Source: Mycobacterium sp. ACS4054
Lineage (GTDB): Bacteria > Actinomycetota > Actinomycetes > Mycobacteriales > Mycobacteriaceae
Reading direction: 5' to 3'
Length of the DNA: 64,000 nt
NCBI RefSeq assembly: GCF_001667275.1
Contig: NZ_LZHV01000041.1
Span: 124,001-188,000 of the forward strand
Part shown: in pieces, positions 50,408-60,151 of the stretch
Position numbering within the stretch: position 1 is the first letter of the stretch
Layout: each line of letters begins with the position of its first letter
Translations under genes and position numbers: made by a program
Notes under the pieces: model-generated
The model's input: only the letters and a program-made list of their open reading frames with translations
What the model was told of the DNA's origin: nothing
Database searches by the model: none

Positions 50408-52363
50408 CTATTTCTTGCCTGACGAACTGGATTTGTCGCCGCCGGCGTCGGTGGACAGCGCCGCCACGAAGGCCTCCTGCGGCACGTCCACCCGGCCGAT
50501 CGTCTTCATCCGCTTCTTGCCTTCCTTCTGCTTTTCCAGCAGTTTGCGCTTGCGGGTGATGTCACCGCCGTAGCACTTGGATAGCACGTCCTTGCGTATC
50601 GCCCGAATGTTCTCGCGCGCAATGATTTTCGATCCGATGGCGGCCTGCACCGGCACCTCGAACTGCTGGCGCGGGATCAGTTCCTTGAGCTTGGTGGTCA
50701 TCTTGTTGCCGTAGGCCGACGCCCCGTCCTTGTGGACGATCGCGGAGAACGCGTCGACGGCCTCGCCCTGCAACAGGATGTCGACCTTGACCAGCTGGGC
50801 CTCCTGCTCGCCGGCCTCCTCGTAGTCGAGGCTGGCGTAGCCGCGGGTGCGCGACTTCAGCGAGTCGAAGAAGTCGAAGATGATCTCGCCCAGCGGCATC
50901 GTGTAGCGCAGTTCGACCCGCTCGGGTGACAGGTAGTCCATGCCGCCCAGCTCGCCGCGGCGCGACTGGCACAGCTCCATGATGGTGCCGATGAACTCGC
51001 TGGGCGCGATGATGGTGGTCTTCACGACGGGCTCGTACACCTCACGGATCTTGCCCTCGGGCCAGTCCGACGGGTTGGTCACGATAACGCCGCCATCCGC
51101 CCCTCCTTCCAAGACCACCCGGTAGACGACGTTGGGCGACGTCGAGATCAGGTCGAGGTCGAACTCGCGCTCCAGGCGCTCGCGGGTGATCTCCATGTGC
51201 AGCAGGCCCAGGAAGCCGCACCGGAACCCGAAGCCCAGCGCCACCGAGGTTTCCGGCTCGTAGGTCAGGGCCGCGTCGTTGAGCTGCAGCTTGTCCAGGG
51301 CGTCGCGCAGGTTTGGGTAGTCGGAGCCGTCGACGGGATACAGCCCCGAGTAGACCATCGGTTTGGGCTCGCGGTAGCCCGTCAGCGCCTCGGTTGCGCC
51401 GTGGCGGGCCGTCGTCACGGTGTCACCGACCTTGGATTGCCGGACGTCCTTCACCCCGGTGATCAGGTAGCCCACCTCACCGACCCCCAGGCCCTCGCTG
51501 GCCTTGGGCTCGGGCGAGACGATGCCCACCTCGAGCAGCTCGTGGGTGGCGCCGGTGGACATCATCTGGATGCGTTCCCGCGGCACGATCTTGCCGTCCA
51601 TCACCCGCACGTAGGTCACCACGCCGCGGTAGATGTCGTAGACGGAGTCGAAGATCATCGCGCGGGTGGGCGCGTCGGCATCGCCTTGGGGATGCGGCAC
51701 CTCGCGCACGACGTGGTCGAGCAGGTCGGCGACGCCCTCGCCGGTCTTGCCGGACACCCGCAGCACATCGCCGGGCTCGCAGCCGATGATGTGGGCGATC
51801 TCCCCCGCGTAGCGGTCGGGGTCGGCCGCCGGCAGGTCGATCTTGTTGAGCACCGGGATGATGTGCAGGTCGCGGTCCAGCGCCAGGTACAGGTTGGCCA
51901 GCGTCTGCGCCTCGATGCCCTGGGCGGCGTCGACCAGCAGCACCGCGCCCTCGCAGGCCTCCAGCGCGCGCGACACCTCGTAGGTGAAGTCGACGTGGCC
52001 CGGGGTGTCGATCAGGTGCAGGACGTATTCTTCGTCCCCGACCTTCCACGGCAGGCGCACGTTCTGCGCCTTGATGGTGATCCCGCGCTCGCGCTCGATG
52101 TCCATCCGGTCCAGGTACTGCGCGCGCATCGAGCGCTCGTCGACCACCCCGGTCAGCTGCAGCATCCGGTCGGCCAGCGTCGACTTGCCGTGATCGATGT
52201 GAGCGATGATGCAGAAATTCCTGATCTGCGCCGGCGCGGTGAAGGTCTTGTCGGCGAAACTGCTGATGGGAATCTCCTGGTCTGGGCCCGCTCGAGGCTT
52301 CTTGAGCGATACGTCCAGCGTATCTGTGCGCGGTGGCCGAGACCTACTTGGACACAATCGCAC
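50408..52363 (-). CDS. lepA: LepA (EF4), ribosomal back-translocase GTPase
   Basis: About 651 residues from a GTG at 52363, near the 653 of M. tuberculosis. The first secure residues are [18 protein letters not shown]. The G1 motif is AHIDHGKST, with G3 DTPGHVDF and G4 NKIDLP following. The C-terminal LepA-specific domain contains the segment [20 protein letters not shown]. The start is uncertain: TTG at 52357 is also in frame, and the longer open frame overlaps the divergent gene. Conserved translation factor, here upstream of the lipoprotein trio. Confidence 0.95.
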   Translation of the reverse strand: MRLCPSRSRPPRTDTLDVSLKKPRAGPDQEIPISSFADKTFTAPAQIRNFCIIAHIDHGKSTLADRMLQLTGVVDERSMRAQYLDRMDIERERGITIKAQNVRLPWKVGDEEYVLHLIDTPGHVDFTYEVSRALEACEGAVLLVDAAQGIEAQTLANLYLALDRDLHIIPVLNKIDLPAADPDRYAGEIAHIIGCEPGDVLRVSGKTGEGVADLLDHVVREVPHPQGDADAPTRAMIFDSVYDIYRGVVTYVRVMDGKIVPRERIQMMSTGATHELLEVGIVSPEPKASEGLGVGEVGYLITGVKDVRQSKVGDTVTTARHGATEALTGYREPKPMVYSGLYPVDGSDYPNLRDALDKLQLNDAALTYEPETSVALGFGFRCGFLGLLHMEITRERLEREFDLDLISTSPNVVYRVVLEGGADGGVIVTNPSDWPEGKIREVYEPVVKTTIIAPSEFIGTIMELCQSRRGELGGMDYLSPERVELRYTMPLGEIIFDFFDSLKSRTRGYASLDYEEAGEQEAQLVKVDILLQGEAVDAFSAIVHKDGASAYGNKMTTKLKELIPRQQFEVPVQAAIGSKIIARENIRAIRKDVLSKCYGGDITRKRKLLEKQKEGKKRMKTIGRVDVPQEAFVAALSTDAGGDKSSSSGKK

Positions 52364-52378
52364 CCACGCGCGCGCGTC

Positions 52379-52384
52379 TATGCT
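52379..52384 (+). promoter_or_regulatory. -10 element of a leaderless transcript
   Basis: TATGCT (TAnnnT) ends 6 nt before the ATG at 52391, the spacing for transcription starting at the start codon. No Shine-Dalgarno is visible, which supports leaderless expression. Confidence 0.5.
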
Positions 52385-52390
52385 GCGAAT

Positions 52391-52966
52391 ATGGCGTCTC
52401 CCCGCAAATCCCAGTGGAAGACGATCCAGCGGTTCGCCCGCAACGCGATCATCTATGCACAGACCGCCCAGCTCGTCGCGCGGGAACTTCAGCACGCCGT
52501 GAAGGTCACCGCGGACGTCATCGCCGCGGCCGCGCCCCAACAAGCCGCCGTTACCGCGGGCCGGCCGGTGACCAGCGCGAGCTTCCCCACCGCGCAGCGC
52601 GCGCGCAAGCTGGTCTACGCCCCCGACCTCGACGGCCGGGCCGATCCCGGCGAGATCGTCTGGACCTGGGTGGTCTACGAGGACGATCCCACCCGCGGCA
52701 AGGACCGGCCCGTGCTCGTCGTCGGCCGCGACCGCCGGGTCCTGCTCGGGTTGATGGTGTCCAGCCAGGAGCGTCACGCCTCGGACCGGGACTGGATCGG
52801 AATCGGTTCCGGCGCCTGGGATTACGAGGGCAGGCCGAGCTGGGTCCGGTTGGACCGGGTGCTCGACGTGCCGGAGGAGAGCATTCGCCGCGAGGGCGCC
52901 ATCCTGGACCGGGAGATCTTCGACGTCATCGCCGCCCGGCTACGGGCGGACTACGCCTGGAGCTAG
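52391..52966 (+). CDS. PemK/MazF-like family protein (Rv2405-like)
   Basis: A 191-residue basic protein. The C-terminal 110 residues resemble the PemK/MazF fold ([20 protein letters not shown], then [19 protein letters not shown]). The N-terminal 75 residues are helical and Ala-rich, unlike stand-alone MazF toxins. No antitoxin gene is adjacent, so a classical toxin role is unlikely. Divergent from lepA, at the M. tuberculosis Rv2405 place. Confidence 0.72.
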   Translation: MASPRKSQWKTIQRFARNAIIYAQTAQLVARELQHAVKVTADVIAAAAPQQAAVTAGRPVTSASFPTAQRARKLVYAPDLDGRADPGEIVWTWVVYEDDPTRGKDRPVLVVGRDRRVLLGLMVSSQERHASDRDWIGIGSGAWDYEGRPSWVRLDRVLDVPEESIRREGAILDREIFDVIAARLRADYAWS

Positions 52967-52980
52967 CGGGTCAGGCCTCC

Positions 52981-53042
52981 CGCCGAACGTGTAACCAGGG
53001 CGGAAAATCGGCCGAATCTTCGCCCAGAGTGCACGTTCGGCG
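52981..53042. repeat. 62-bp imperfect palindromic element between convergent genes
   Basis: Arms 52981-53011 and 53012-53042 are reverse complements at 24 of 31 positions, with no loop; the outer 11 bp (CGCCGAACGTG / CACGTTCGGCG) and the centre TCGG/CCGA match fully. It lies between the Rv2405-like gene and the convergent CBS-protein gene, so it can act as a two-way terminator. I have an impression that similar palindromes recur in mycobacterial intergenic DNA. No second copy was seen in this window. Confidence 0.65.
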
Positions 53043-53109
53043 AAATGCCGGATCAGCCCCGCCCGGCGACGATGCGGGCCGCAACGCGGCCAGCTGAGGA
53101 GCCGGGCAA

Positions 53110-53538
53110 TCAGCCCTGCGTGATGTAGGAGTGCAGCTGCTGCTGCTCGGCCTCGAGTTCTTCCATGCGGGTCTTCACCACGTCGCCGATGCTGACGATG
53201 CCGATCAGCTTCTTGCCGTCGAGCACCGGCACGTGGCGCACCCGGTTCTTGGTCATCAGCACGCTCAACGAGTCGACCGTGTCGGTCTTGGTGCAGGTGG
53301 CGACGTTGGCGGTCATGATCTTCGAGATCGGGCGCGACAGCACGCTGGCCCCGTGGGTGTGCAGCTCACGAACGACGTCGCGCTCGGAGACGATGCCGAC
53401 GACACCCTCGTCGCCGACCACCACCATGGCGCCGATGTTCTGCTCGGCGAGGCCGGCGAGCAGCTCTTTCACCGTCGCCTCGGGGTTGATGGTCACCACC
53501 GCCGCGCCCTTGTTCCGCAAGACATCCGCTATCCGCAT
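53110..53538 (-). CDS. Two-CBS-domain protein (Rv2406c-like)
   Basis: A 142-residue cytosolic protein made of two CBS domains (about 1-60 and 70-130), which usually bind adenosyl ligands. Motifs IGAMVVVGDEGVVGIVSERD and RHVPVLDGKKLIGIVSIGD are visible. There is no attached enzyme domain. In M. tuberculosis the ortholog is associated with the hypoxia response by expression data, as I recall. Confidence 0.9.
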   Translation of the reverse strand: MRIADVLRNKGAAVVTINPEATVKELLAGLAEQNIGAMVVVGDEGVVGIVSERDVVRELHTHGASVLSRPISKIMTANVATCTKTDTVDSLSVLMTKNRVRHVPVLDGKKLIGIVSIGDVVKTRMEELEAEQQQLHSYITQG

Positions 53539-53714
53539 CTGGCCTCCAGCCGGTTGTGATCCGCTTCACATCAGGCTACGGCTAACTCGCGCGGCGCAAA
53601 AGCCACGACGAGAACCGGTAGCCGATCCGTGTCCATACCCTGACGCCGTCGTCCGAAACCGCGGTTCCCGCGTTTGGGCCACCGCGGCGCGCCCCGGCTT
53701 GCAAGATAGGGGCC

Positions 53715-54554
53715 ATGATCGAGATCACCCTGCTCGGGACCGGGAGCCCGATCCCCGACCCGAACCGCGCCGGGCCGTCGACGCTGGTGCGGGCGGGCGG
53801 ACAGGTGTTCCTGGTGGATTGCGGGCGGGGCGTGTTGCAGCGCGCCGCGGCGGTGGGCGTGGGCGCGGCCGGGCTGTCGGCGCTGCTGATCACCCACCTG
53901 CACAGCGACCACATCGGTGACCTCGGCGACCTGCTGATCACCCGGTGGATCAGCACGTTCGCGCCGGACCCCGCGCCGCTGCCGATCATCGGCCCACCCG
54001 GGATCGCGGAGACTGTGGAGGCCACGCTGCACGCGTTCCGCCACGACATCGAGTACCGGATCGCGCATCACGCCGACCTGAACGCCCCGCCGGCCGTCGA
54101 GGTGCACGAATGCACTGACGGACCGGTGTGGGACCGCGAGGGCGTGGCGATCCGCGTCGCGCCCACCGACCACCGGCCGGTCACGCCGACCATCGGGTTC
54201 CGGGTCGACTACGGGGCGGCGTCGGTGGTGCTGGCCGGGGACACCGTGCCCTGCGCGGGCCTTGACGAGCTGGCGGCCGGCGCCGGCGCGCTGGTGCACA
54301 CGGTGATCCGCAAGGACATCGTCGGCAACATCCCGCAGCAGCGGCTCCAGGACATTTGCGACTACCACTCGTCGGTCGAGGAAGCGGCGACGACCGCGGC
54401 CCGCGCCGGGGTGGGCACCCTCGTCATGACCCACTACGTGCCGGCGCTGGTGCCGGGGCAGGAAGAACAGTGGCGGGCGCTGGCGGCCGCGCGCTTCGGC
54501 GGGCGGATCGAGCTCGGCGACGACCTGCACCGCGTCGAAATCGGGACCCCGTAA
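53715..54554 (+). CDS. RNase Z/ElaC-family metallo-beta-lactamase-fold hydrolase
   Basis: A 279-residue protein with the zinc motif [10 protein letters not shown] (HxHxDH) near residue 62, an upstream [15 protein letters not shown] loop, a distal metal Asp in VLAGDTVPC near 178 and His in MTHYVP near 240. RNase Z trims tRNA 3' ends. The long flexible arm typical of full RNase Z is not obvious, so a related phosphodiesterase or arylsulfatase-like activity is an alternative. M. tuberculosis Rv2407 is the positional counterpart. Confidence 0.85.
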   Translation: MIEITLLGTGSPIPDPNRAGPSTLVRAGGQVFLVDCGRGVLQRAAAVGVGAAGLSALLITHLHSDHIGDLGDLLITRWISTFAPDPAPLPIIGPPGIAETVEATLHAFRHDIEYRIAHHADLNAPPAVEVHECTDGPVWDREGVAIRVAPTDHRPVTPTIGFRVDYGAASVVLAGDTVPCAGLDELAAGAGALVHTVIRKDIVGNIPQQRLQDICDYHSSVEEAATTAARAGVGTLVMTHYVPALVPGQEEQWRALAAARFGGRIELGDDLHRVEIGTP

Positions 54555-54557
54555 CGG

Positions 54558-55226
54558 TCATTGCCGAATGTCGTTGCGCGGCAACGGCAATAGCGCGCCC
54601 GCCAGCACCAGCCAGGACAGCGCGAGCACCCGGGCGACCGGCAGGATCGCACCGAGCTCCGGCCAGGCCAACACCCCCGTTGCCGCCCCGGCGAGGACCG
54701 CGGTGCCCAGGCCGGCCCAGGCGATCGGCCTCGGCAGCAAGCCCGGGCTCGGGCCGGTTGCCGCGATCGGGGCGACCAGCAGGCCGAGGGCCACGATGTG
54801 CCCCGGCCCGCCGACCAGAAACACCAGCAGGTACAGCGCCCGCACCAACGCCGTATCCGCGGCGACGTCGGGCCACGACAGGGGCCAGGCCAGCAATCCG
54901 CACAGCGCCAGCCCGCCGGCCGCCAGAATGCCTCCGGTGAGCGCGATCGCGGGCGCCGGCCCGGCGGCCCCGAGGCGGCGCAGCCGGGCGCTGACCGTCG
55001 CCGCGTAGATCGCCAACGGGACCGAGGACGCGAACGTCGCAACGGCCATGACCCGCACGGCAACCGGCTGCGCGCGGACGTAGGCCGCCACGGCGGCCGC
55101 CGGGCCGTACGGCAGCGGCATCACGCCGCCGAGCGCCACCCCGGCGGCGATTCCACCGAAGAGCAGCGCCGCGCACAGCAACGAGAGCAGCAGCAACGAG
55201 GGACCACCGCGCCGGCGTTCGGTCAT
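54558..55226 (-). CDS. Integral membrane protein, about six spans
   Basis: A 222-residue hydrophobic protein; by eye six transmembrane segments separated by short loops, with an RRR basic start (MTERRRGGPS). I see no transporter motif. The overall pattern resembles DUF4386-type membrane proteins, but I would not assign it. It replaces PE24 of the M. tuberculosis order. Convergent with the RNase Z gene, 3 bp apart. Confidence 0.7.
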   Translation of the reverse strand: MTERRRGGPSLLLLSLLCAALLFGGIAAGVALGGVMPLPYGPAAAVAAYVRAQPVAVRVMAVATFASSVPLAIYAATVSARLRRLGAAGPAPAIALTGGILAAGGLALCGLLAWPLSWPDVAADTALVRALYLLVFLVGGPGHIVALGLLVAPIAATGPSPGLLPRPIAWAGLGTAVLAGAATGVLAWPELGAILPVARVLALSWLVLAGALLPLPRNDIRQ

Positions 55227-55258
55227 GGGTGCACGCTATGCCCGCGCGGCCCCGGTGG

Positions 55259-56098
55259 CTAAGCCAGCCGGGTCACCTCCACCACGACGTCCAGGTCGGT
55301 CGCGCCCTCACCGGAGTAGATGCCCTTCAGCGGGGGGACGTCGGTGTAGTCGCGGCCGGCGCCCACGCTGACGTATTGCTCGGAGAGCTCGGTTTCGTTG
55401 GTGGGGTCATAGCTCCACCACCCGCCCGTCCACGCCTGAATCCAGGCGTGGCTGCGCCCGTCCACGGTGTCCCCGACGACGGCGTGCTCCTTGGGATGCA
55501 GGTAACCCGACGCGTAGTAGGTGGGAATTCCCATGGCGCGCAACAACATCAGCGACAGGTGCACGAAGTCCTGGCAGACGCCCTTGCCCGCGTTCAACGC
55601 GTCCAGGCCCGAGGAGTGCACGCTGGTGGTTCCGGGCAGGTATTCCAGCTGCTCGCGCACCCACTGGGCCGCGGCGACGACGGCCTCGGCGGGCTGGTGC
55701 GACTTGGCGATCTTCTTGGCCACGGAGGCAACCTTTTTGCTCGCCGGGGTGTGCTCGGTGGGGCGGAGCAATTCGTCGAACCGGTCGATCACCGCCGCCG
55801 AGTGCAGGTCGCTCCAGCCGACGTCGGTCACCGGTGGTTCGGGCCGCTCGGTCTCGACCACCGACGACGACGTCACCGTGAGGTCGCTGTGCGGGGCGTG
55901 CAGGTCGAACGCCGTCACCGCGGTCCCCCAGTAGTCGATGTAGCGATAGGAGCGGGTGGCGGGGATCGTTTCGACGCGATTGAGGATGACGTTCTGCCGG
56001 GTGTTCGACCGCGGGGTCAACCGCGCCTCGTTGTAGGACGCGGTCACCGCCGACTGGTAGGCGTACCCGGTGGTGTGCACCACCCGCAGCCGCCACAT
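55259..56098 (-). CDS. Transglutaminase-like cysteine protease (Rv2409c-like)
   Basis: A 279-residue protein, the same length as Rv2409c. The N-terminal beta domain starts MWRLRVVHTTGYAYQ. The catalytic triad is visible as GVCQDFVHLSL (Cys) near 175, SHAWIQAW (His) near 215 and YDPTNE (Asp) near 232. ATG at 56098 shares a base with the upstream stop (TGATG). It forms a trio with the alpha-E and ATP-grasp genes, a conserved module proposed to make and cut a small peptide tag. Confidence 0.9.
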   Translation of the reverse strand: MWRLRVVHTTGYAYQSAVTASYNEARLTPRSNTRQNVILNRVETIPATRSYRYIDYWGTAVTAFDLHAPHSDLTVTSSSVVETERPEPPVTDVGWSDLHSAAVIDRFDELLRPTEHTPASKKVASVAKKIAKSHQPAEAVVAAAQWVREQLEYLPGTTSVHSSGLDALNAGKGVCQDFVHLSLMLLRAMGIPTYYASGYLHPKEHAVVGDTVDGRSHAWIQAWTGGWWSYDPTNETELSEQYVSVGAGRDYTDVPPLKGIYSGEGATDLDVVVEVTRLA

Positions 56099-57066
56099 CA
56101 GTTGTCCCCCGCCCTGCTCACCAACGCGCCGGCGTCCGACCACGCCACCCACGGGGTGACGTGGAAGTACTGCACCGACAACGCTTCTCCGACATCGCGG
56201 CAGGTTCGCTGCAGCCCGGCCAGGCGGTCCTCCAGCGACTCGAGCAGGACGCCGGGTTGGACGAATTCCAGTTCGCTGCGGGCCTGCCCGAGCAATCGCT
56301 GCGCCTCCCCGGTGGCCCCGATGCGGCTCTGCCGGTTGTGCAGCAGTTCGTCGAGGTTGTGTTCGGCCAGCCGCAGCGAATAGAACACCGAACGCGGGAA
56401 AAGCCGGTCGAGCAACATGAATTCGACCACCCGCCCGGCGTCCAGCACGCCGCGGTAGGTGCGCAGGTACGTGTCGTGCGCGCCCGCGGATCGCAGCAGC
56501 GTCACCCACGCCGGCGACGACGCGCTGTCGCCCACCCGGGAAAGCAACAGCCGCACCGTCATGTCGACCCGCTCGATCGCGCGGCCCAGCACCATGAAGC
56601 GGTACCCGTCGTCGCGGGACAGCGTCGAGTCCGCCAGCCCGGCGAACGTCGCCGCCCGCCCCTCGATGTACGACAGGAATTCGTGGGGCCCAAGGCGTTT
56701 CGCGGCGCGCTCGCGCTCGGCGAGGGCATGGTAGGTGCCGTTGAGGCACTCCCAGATCTCGCTCGAGGTCACTTCCCGCGCCGACTTCGCGTTTTCCCGC
56801 GCCGCCGTGATCGCGTCGACGATCGAAGAACCGCCCGAAGCGTTGCTGCTGAAGGCCACCAGGTCGGTCAGCGACCAGACGTCGAGGTCGTGGGTCGGGG
56901 GGTCGATGCCCAGCACCCGCAATAGCAGCCGGGACGCCTGGTCGGGGTCGACGCTGGAATCCTCGAGCAGCTGGTGCAGCACGACGTCGAGAATGCGCGC
57001 GGTGTCGTCGGCTCGCTCGACGTAGCGGCCGATCCAGAACAGCGCCTCGGCGTTACGGGCCAGCAC
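56098..57066 (-). CDS. Alpha-E domain protein (Rv2410c-like)
   Basis: A 322-residue all-helical protein of the alpha-E (DUF403) family; Rv2410c has about 325. It starts VLARNAEALFWIGRYVERAD, a hallmark N-terminus. No catalytic motif is assigned to the family. GTG at 57066 lies 14 bp inside the end of the ATP-grasp gene. Function is inferred only from its constant company with the other two. Confidence 0.88.
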   Translation of the reverse strand: MLARNAEALFWIGRYVERADDTARILDVVLHQLLEDSSVDPDQASRLLLRVLGIDPPTHDLDVWSLTDLVAFSSNASGGSSIVDAITAARENAKSAREVTSSEIWECLNGTYHALAERERAAKRLGPHEFLSYIEGRAATFAGLADSTLSRDDGYRFMVLGRAIERVDMTVRLLLSRVGDSASSPAWVTLLRSAGAHDTYLRTYRGVLDAGRVVEFMLLDRLFPRSVFYSLRLAEHNLDELLHNRQSRIGATGEAQRLLGQARSELEFVQPGVLLESLEDRLAGLQRTCRDVGEALSVQYFHVTPWVAWSDAGALVSRAGDN

Positions 57067-58738
57067 GGCGCTTGCCCCGTCGCTGTTGTTGCTGTAGCTG
57101 CTGTTCCTGCGGCGATTCGGTGGGTTGCGACTGTGTTTGCCGCAGCCGCGGCGCGCCGTCGGACGCCGGGTCGGCGATGGACTCCGGCAGCGAGCGCACG
57201 ACCTCCGCCGCGCCGAGCTCGTGCTCACCGGCCGAGGTGCGCGACGCCAGCACCCAGGTGTCCTTCGAGCCACCGCCCTGGCTGGAGTTGACCACCCTCG
57301 AGCCCTCGACGAGGGCCACCCGGGTGAGGCCGCCGGGCAGCACCCACACGTCTTCGCCGTCGTTGACGGCGAACGGCCGCAGGTCGACGTACCGGGGCGC
57401 CAGCGTGTTGCCGATCTGCGTCGGCACGGTCGACAGTTCCATCATCGGCTGCGCGATCCAGCTGCGCGGGTCGTCGCGAACCTTCTTGGCGACGGTGGCC
57501 AACTCCTTGTCGGTCGCCTCCGGCCCGAACACGATGCCGTAACCGCCGGAGCCCTCCACCGGCTTGAGGACCAACTCGTCGATCCGGTCCAGCACCTCTT
57601 CGCGTTCGTCGTCGAGCCAGCACCGGTACGTCTCGACGTTGGCCAGCAGCGGCTTCTCGCCCAGGTAGTACTCGATCATGGTCGGCACATAGGTGTAGAC
57701 GAGCTTGTCGTCGCCCACCCCGTTGCCGATGGCGCTGGAGACGACGACGTTCCCGGCGCGCGCGGCGTTGACCAGGCCGGCCACCCCCAGCACCGAGTCG
57801 GCCCGGAACTGCAGGGGGTCCAGGAAGGCGTCGTCGATGCGCCGGTAGATGACGTCGACCTGCACCTCGCCGTCGGTGGTGCGCATGTAGACCTGGTTGT
57901 CCCGGCAGAACAGGTCGCGACCCTCGACCAGCTCGACGCCCATCTGGCGGGCCAGCAGCGAGTGCTCGAAGTAGGCGGAGTTGTACACCCCCGGGGTCAG
58001 CACCACCACCGTCGGGTCGGCCTCGTTGGTCGCCGCCGAGTTGCGCAGCGCACGCAGCAGGTGCGCCGCGTAGTCGTCGACCGCCCGCACCCGGTGGGTG
58101 GCGAACAGATTCGGGAACACCCGCGCCATGGTGCGCCGGTTCTCCATGACGTAGGACACCCCCGACGGCGAGCGCAGGTTGTCCTCGAGGACGCGGAAGT
58201 TGCCCTTCTCGTCGCGGATCAGGTCGATGCCGGCGACGTGGATGCGCACGCCATTGGGCGGGACGATGCCGACCGCCTGGCGGTGGAAATGCTCGCAGGA
58301 CGTGATCAGCCGGCGCGGAATGATGTCGTCGTTGAGGATCTCCTGATCGCCGTAGATGTCGTCGAGATACATCTCGAGGGCCTTGACGCGCTGGATGATG
58401 CCGCGCTCCAACCGGCTCCACTCGGCGGCCGAGATCACCCGGGGCACCAGGTCGAGCGGGAAGGGTCGCTCCTGGCCCGACAGCGAGAACGTGATGCCCT
58501 GGTCGATGAACGCGCGGCCGAGCGCTTCGGCGCGGGCCTTGAGCTCCGAGGCGTCCGACGGCGCGAGCTCGGCGTAGATGCCCTTGTAGGGTCCCCGCAC
58601 GCCGCCCTGGCCGTCGAACATCTCGTCAAAGGCCATCGAATAGACGTCCGACGACGTGTTGTAGCCGCCGAAGATGCGCTCAGCGCGCGCGGCGCGTAAC
58701 CCCCGCCTGGTTTCCTCGAGCTGGCTCGGAAGACTCAC
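57053..58738 (-). CDS. Circularly permuted ATP-grasp peptide ligase-like protein (Rv2411c-like)
   Basis: A 561-residue protein of the DUF404/DUF407 family, a circularly permuted ATP-grasp. Key segments include FRVLEDNLRSPSGVSYV (metal and ATP contacts) near 180, LVLKPVEGSGGYGIVFGP near 390 (ATP-grasp loop), and PRYVDLRPFAV near 455. The last 40 residues are Gln-rich. GTG at 58738. Proposed to form peptide-like amide bonds; the substrate is unknown. Confidence 0.9.
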   Translation of the reverse strand: MSLPSQLEETRRGLRAARAERIFGGYNTSSDVYSMAFDEMFDGQGGVRGPYKGIYAELAPSDASELKARAEALGRAFIDQGITFSLSGQERPFPLDLVPRVISAAEWSRLERGIIQRVKALEMYLDDIYGDQEILNDDIIPRRLITSCEHFHRQAVGIVPPNGVRIHVAGIDLIRDEKGNFRVLEDNLRSPSGVSYVMENRRTMARVFPNLFATHRVRAVDDYAAHLLRALRNSAATNEADPTVVVLTPGVYNSAYFEHSLLARQMGVELVEGRDLFCRDNQVYMRTTDGEVQVDVIYRRIDDAFLDPLQFRADSVLGVAGLVNAARAGNVVVSSAIGNGVGDDKLVYTYVPTMIEYYLGEKPLLANVETYRCWLDDEREEVLDRIDELVLKPVEGSGGYGIVFGPEATDKELATVAKKVRDDPRSWIAQPMMELSTVPTQIGNTLAPRYVDLRPFAVNDGEDVWVLPGGLTRVALVEGSRVVNSSQGGGSKDTWVLASRTSAGEHELGAAEVVRSLPESIADPASDGAPRLRQTQSQPTESPQEQQLQQQQRRGKRRAGP

Positions 58739-58789
58739 TTTTAAGATGCTGCCTCAAATTGACGTTATGGCAGGCCACGGGTTCCCGTT

Positions 58790-58819
58790 TTGGGAGAAAA
58801 CGTAACCGACTGATAACCT
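58790..58819 (+). promoter_or_regulatory. Candidate rpsT promoter
   Basis: TTGGGA (58790-58795), an 18-nt spacer and TAACCT (58814-58819) lie 66 bp before the rpsT start, in the 147-bp gap between divergent genes. Confidence 0.4.
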
Positions 58820-58885
58820 GGGCAGTCGCCGTGGTGGTATCCGGCGCCCCAAGCCAAACGTCGATTCGAAGAAGGAACTACAAGC

Positions 58886-59146
58886 GTGGCCAACATCAAG
58901 TCGCAGCAGAAGCGCAATCGCACCAACGAGCGCGCTCGCCTGCGCAACAAGTCGGTGAAGTCGTCGCTTCGCACCGCCGTTCGCGCGTTCCGCGAGGCCA
59001 CCCACGCCGGCGACAAAGACAAGGCCACGGAGTTGCTCGCGTCGACCAACCGCAAGCTGGACAAGGCGGCCAGCAAGGGCGTGATCCACAAGAATCAGGC
59101 GGCCAACAAGAAGTCGGCCCTGGCCCGAGCGCTCAACAAGCTCTGA
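58886..59146 (+). CDS. rpsT: 30S ribosomal protein S20
   Basis: An 86-residue basic protein with the S20 N-terminus [20 protein letters not shown] and the [17 protein letters not shown] end. GTG at 58886 with GAAGGA at 58871-58876. It binds 16S rRNA in the small subunit. Convergent with holA, 10 bp apart. Confidence 0.98.
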   Translation: MANIKSQQKRNRTNERARLRNKSVKSSLRTAVRAFREATHAGDKDKATELLASTNRKLDKAASKGVIHKNQAANKKSALARALNKL

Positions 59147-59156
59147 GCCCCGCCGC

Positions 59157-60125
59157 TCATCGGTTCCGGTTGGCGGCCAGCTCGGCGACCTTTCTGACCG
59201 CCGCTTCCAGCGCGTAGTCGGCGTCCGCGACCGCCCCCTTGACGTTGGCGTTGAGCGTCGCCACCACCTTCATCGCGGCCGCCACGCTGTCGCGCGACCA
59301 ATACCGCGCCTGCTTCTGGGCCTTCTGCACCCGCCAGGGCGGCATGCCCAGCTGCGACGCCAGCCGGTAGGGATCCCCCGACAGCGGCCCGACCCGGCCG
59401 ATCGTGTGGATCGCCTCCGCCAGCGCGTCGGCCAGCACCACCAGCGGCTCCCCGCGCAGCATCGCCCACCGCAGCGCCTCCGCGGCGCCTGCGACGTCGC
59501 CGGCCACCGCCTTGTCCGCGATGTCGAACCCCTTCACCTCGGCCTTGCCGCTGTGGTAGCGGCGCACCGCCGCCGGATTGACCGCCCCGCCCGTGTCGGC
59601 CACCAATTGCGAGCAGGCGGCCGCCAGCTCGCGCACGTCGGAGCCGACCGCGTCCAGCATGGCGGTCACCGTGTCCTCGTCGACCTTGACCTTCAGCGCG
59701 CGGAACTCCTTGCGGACGAAATCGATCCGCTCGCTGGCCTTGGTGATGCGCGCGCACGGGTGCACGACGGCGCCGAGTGACTGCAGCTCGGTGGCCAGCG
59801 CCTTGGCCCGCCCACCGCCCGAATGCACCACCACCAGCATGGTGCCCAGCGGGACGTCGGCCGCGGCCGAGGTGATCACCGCGGCCGCCTCCTTGCCCGC
59901 CTCCCCGGCGGCCTCCAGCACGACGATCCGCTCGTCGCCGAACAGCGACGGGCTCAGCAGTTCGGCGAGTTCGTAGGTGCTGACGTCACCCGCCCGCATC
60001 CGGCTGACCGGAACGTCCTCGACGCCGGCCCGCTTGCGCGCCGACCGCAACACGTCGGCCACCGCCCGCTCGACCAGCAGCTCCTCGTCTCCGAGGACCA
60101 GGTGCAACGGCGAAACCTCGCTCAC
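59157..60125 (-). CDS. holA: DNA polymerase III subunit delta
   Basis: A 322-residue clamp-loader delta subunit; about 316 in M. tuberculosis. The N-terminus [20 protein letters not shown] is the family start, with the [14 protein letters not shown] segment near 58 and the C-terminal helical collar region [22 protein letters not shown] at 60125. It opens the sliding clamp during replication. The comEC stop is upstream after a 26-bp gap, so holA may be read with comEA-comEC. Confidence 0.93.
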   Translation of the reverse strand: MSEVSPLHLVLGDEELLVERAVADVLRSARKRAGVEDVPVSRMRAGDVSTYELAELLSPSLFGDERIVVLEAAGEAGKEAAAVITSAAADVPLGTMLVVVHSGGGRAKALATELQSLGAVVHPCARITKASERIDFVRKEFRALKVKVDEDTVTAMLDAVGSDVRELAAACSQLVADTGGAVNPAAVRRYHSGKAEVKGFDIADKAVAGDVAGAAEALRWAMLRGEPLVVLADALAEAIHTIGRVGPLSGDPYRLASQLGMPPWRVQKAQKQARYWSRDSVAAAMKVVATLNANVKGAVADADYALEAAVRKVAELAANRNR

Positions 60126-60151
60126 CCCACGATGGTGTCACGAGGGACCGA

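Noticed and set aside
57125..58699. 524-codon frame antisense to the ATP-grasp gene
   Set aside because: Shadow frame; the ATP-grasp motifs and GTG start are on the minus strand.
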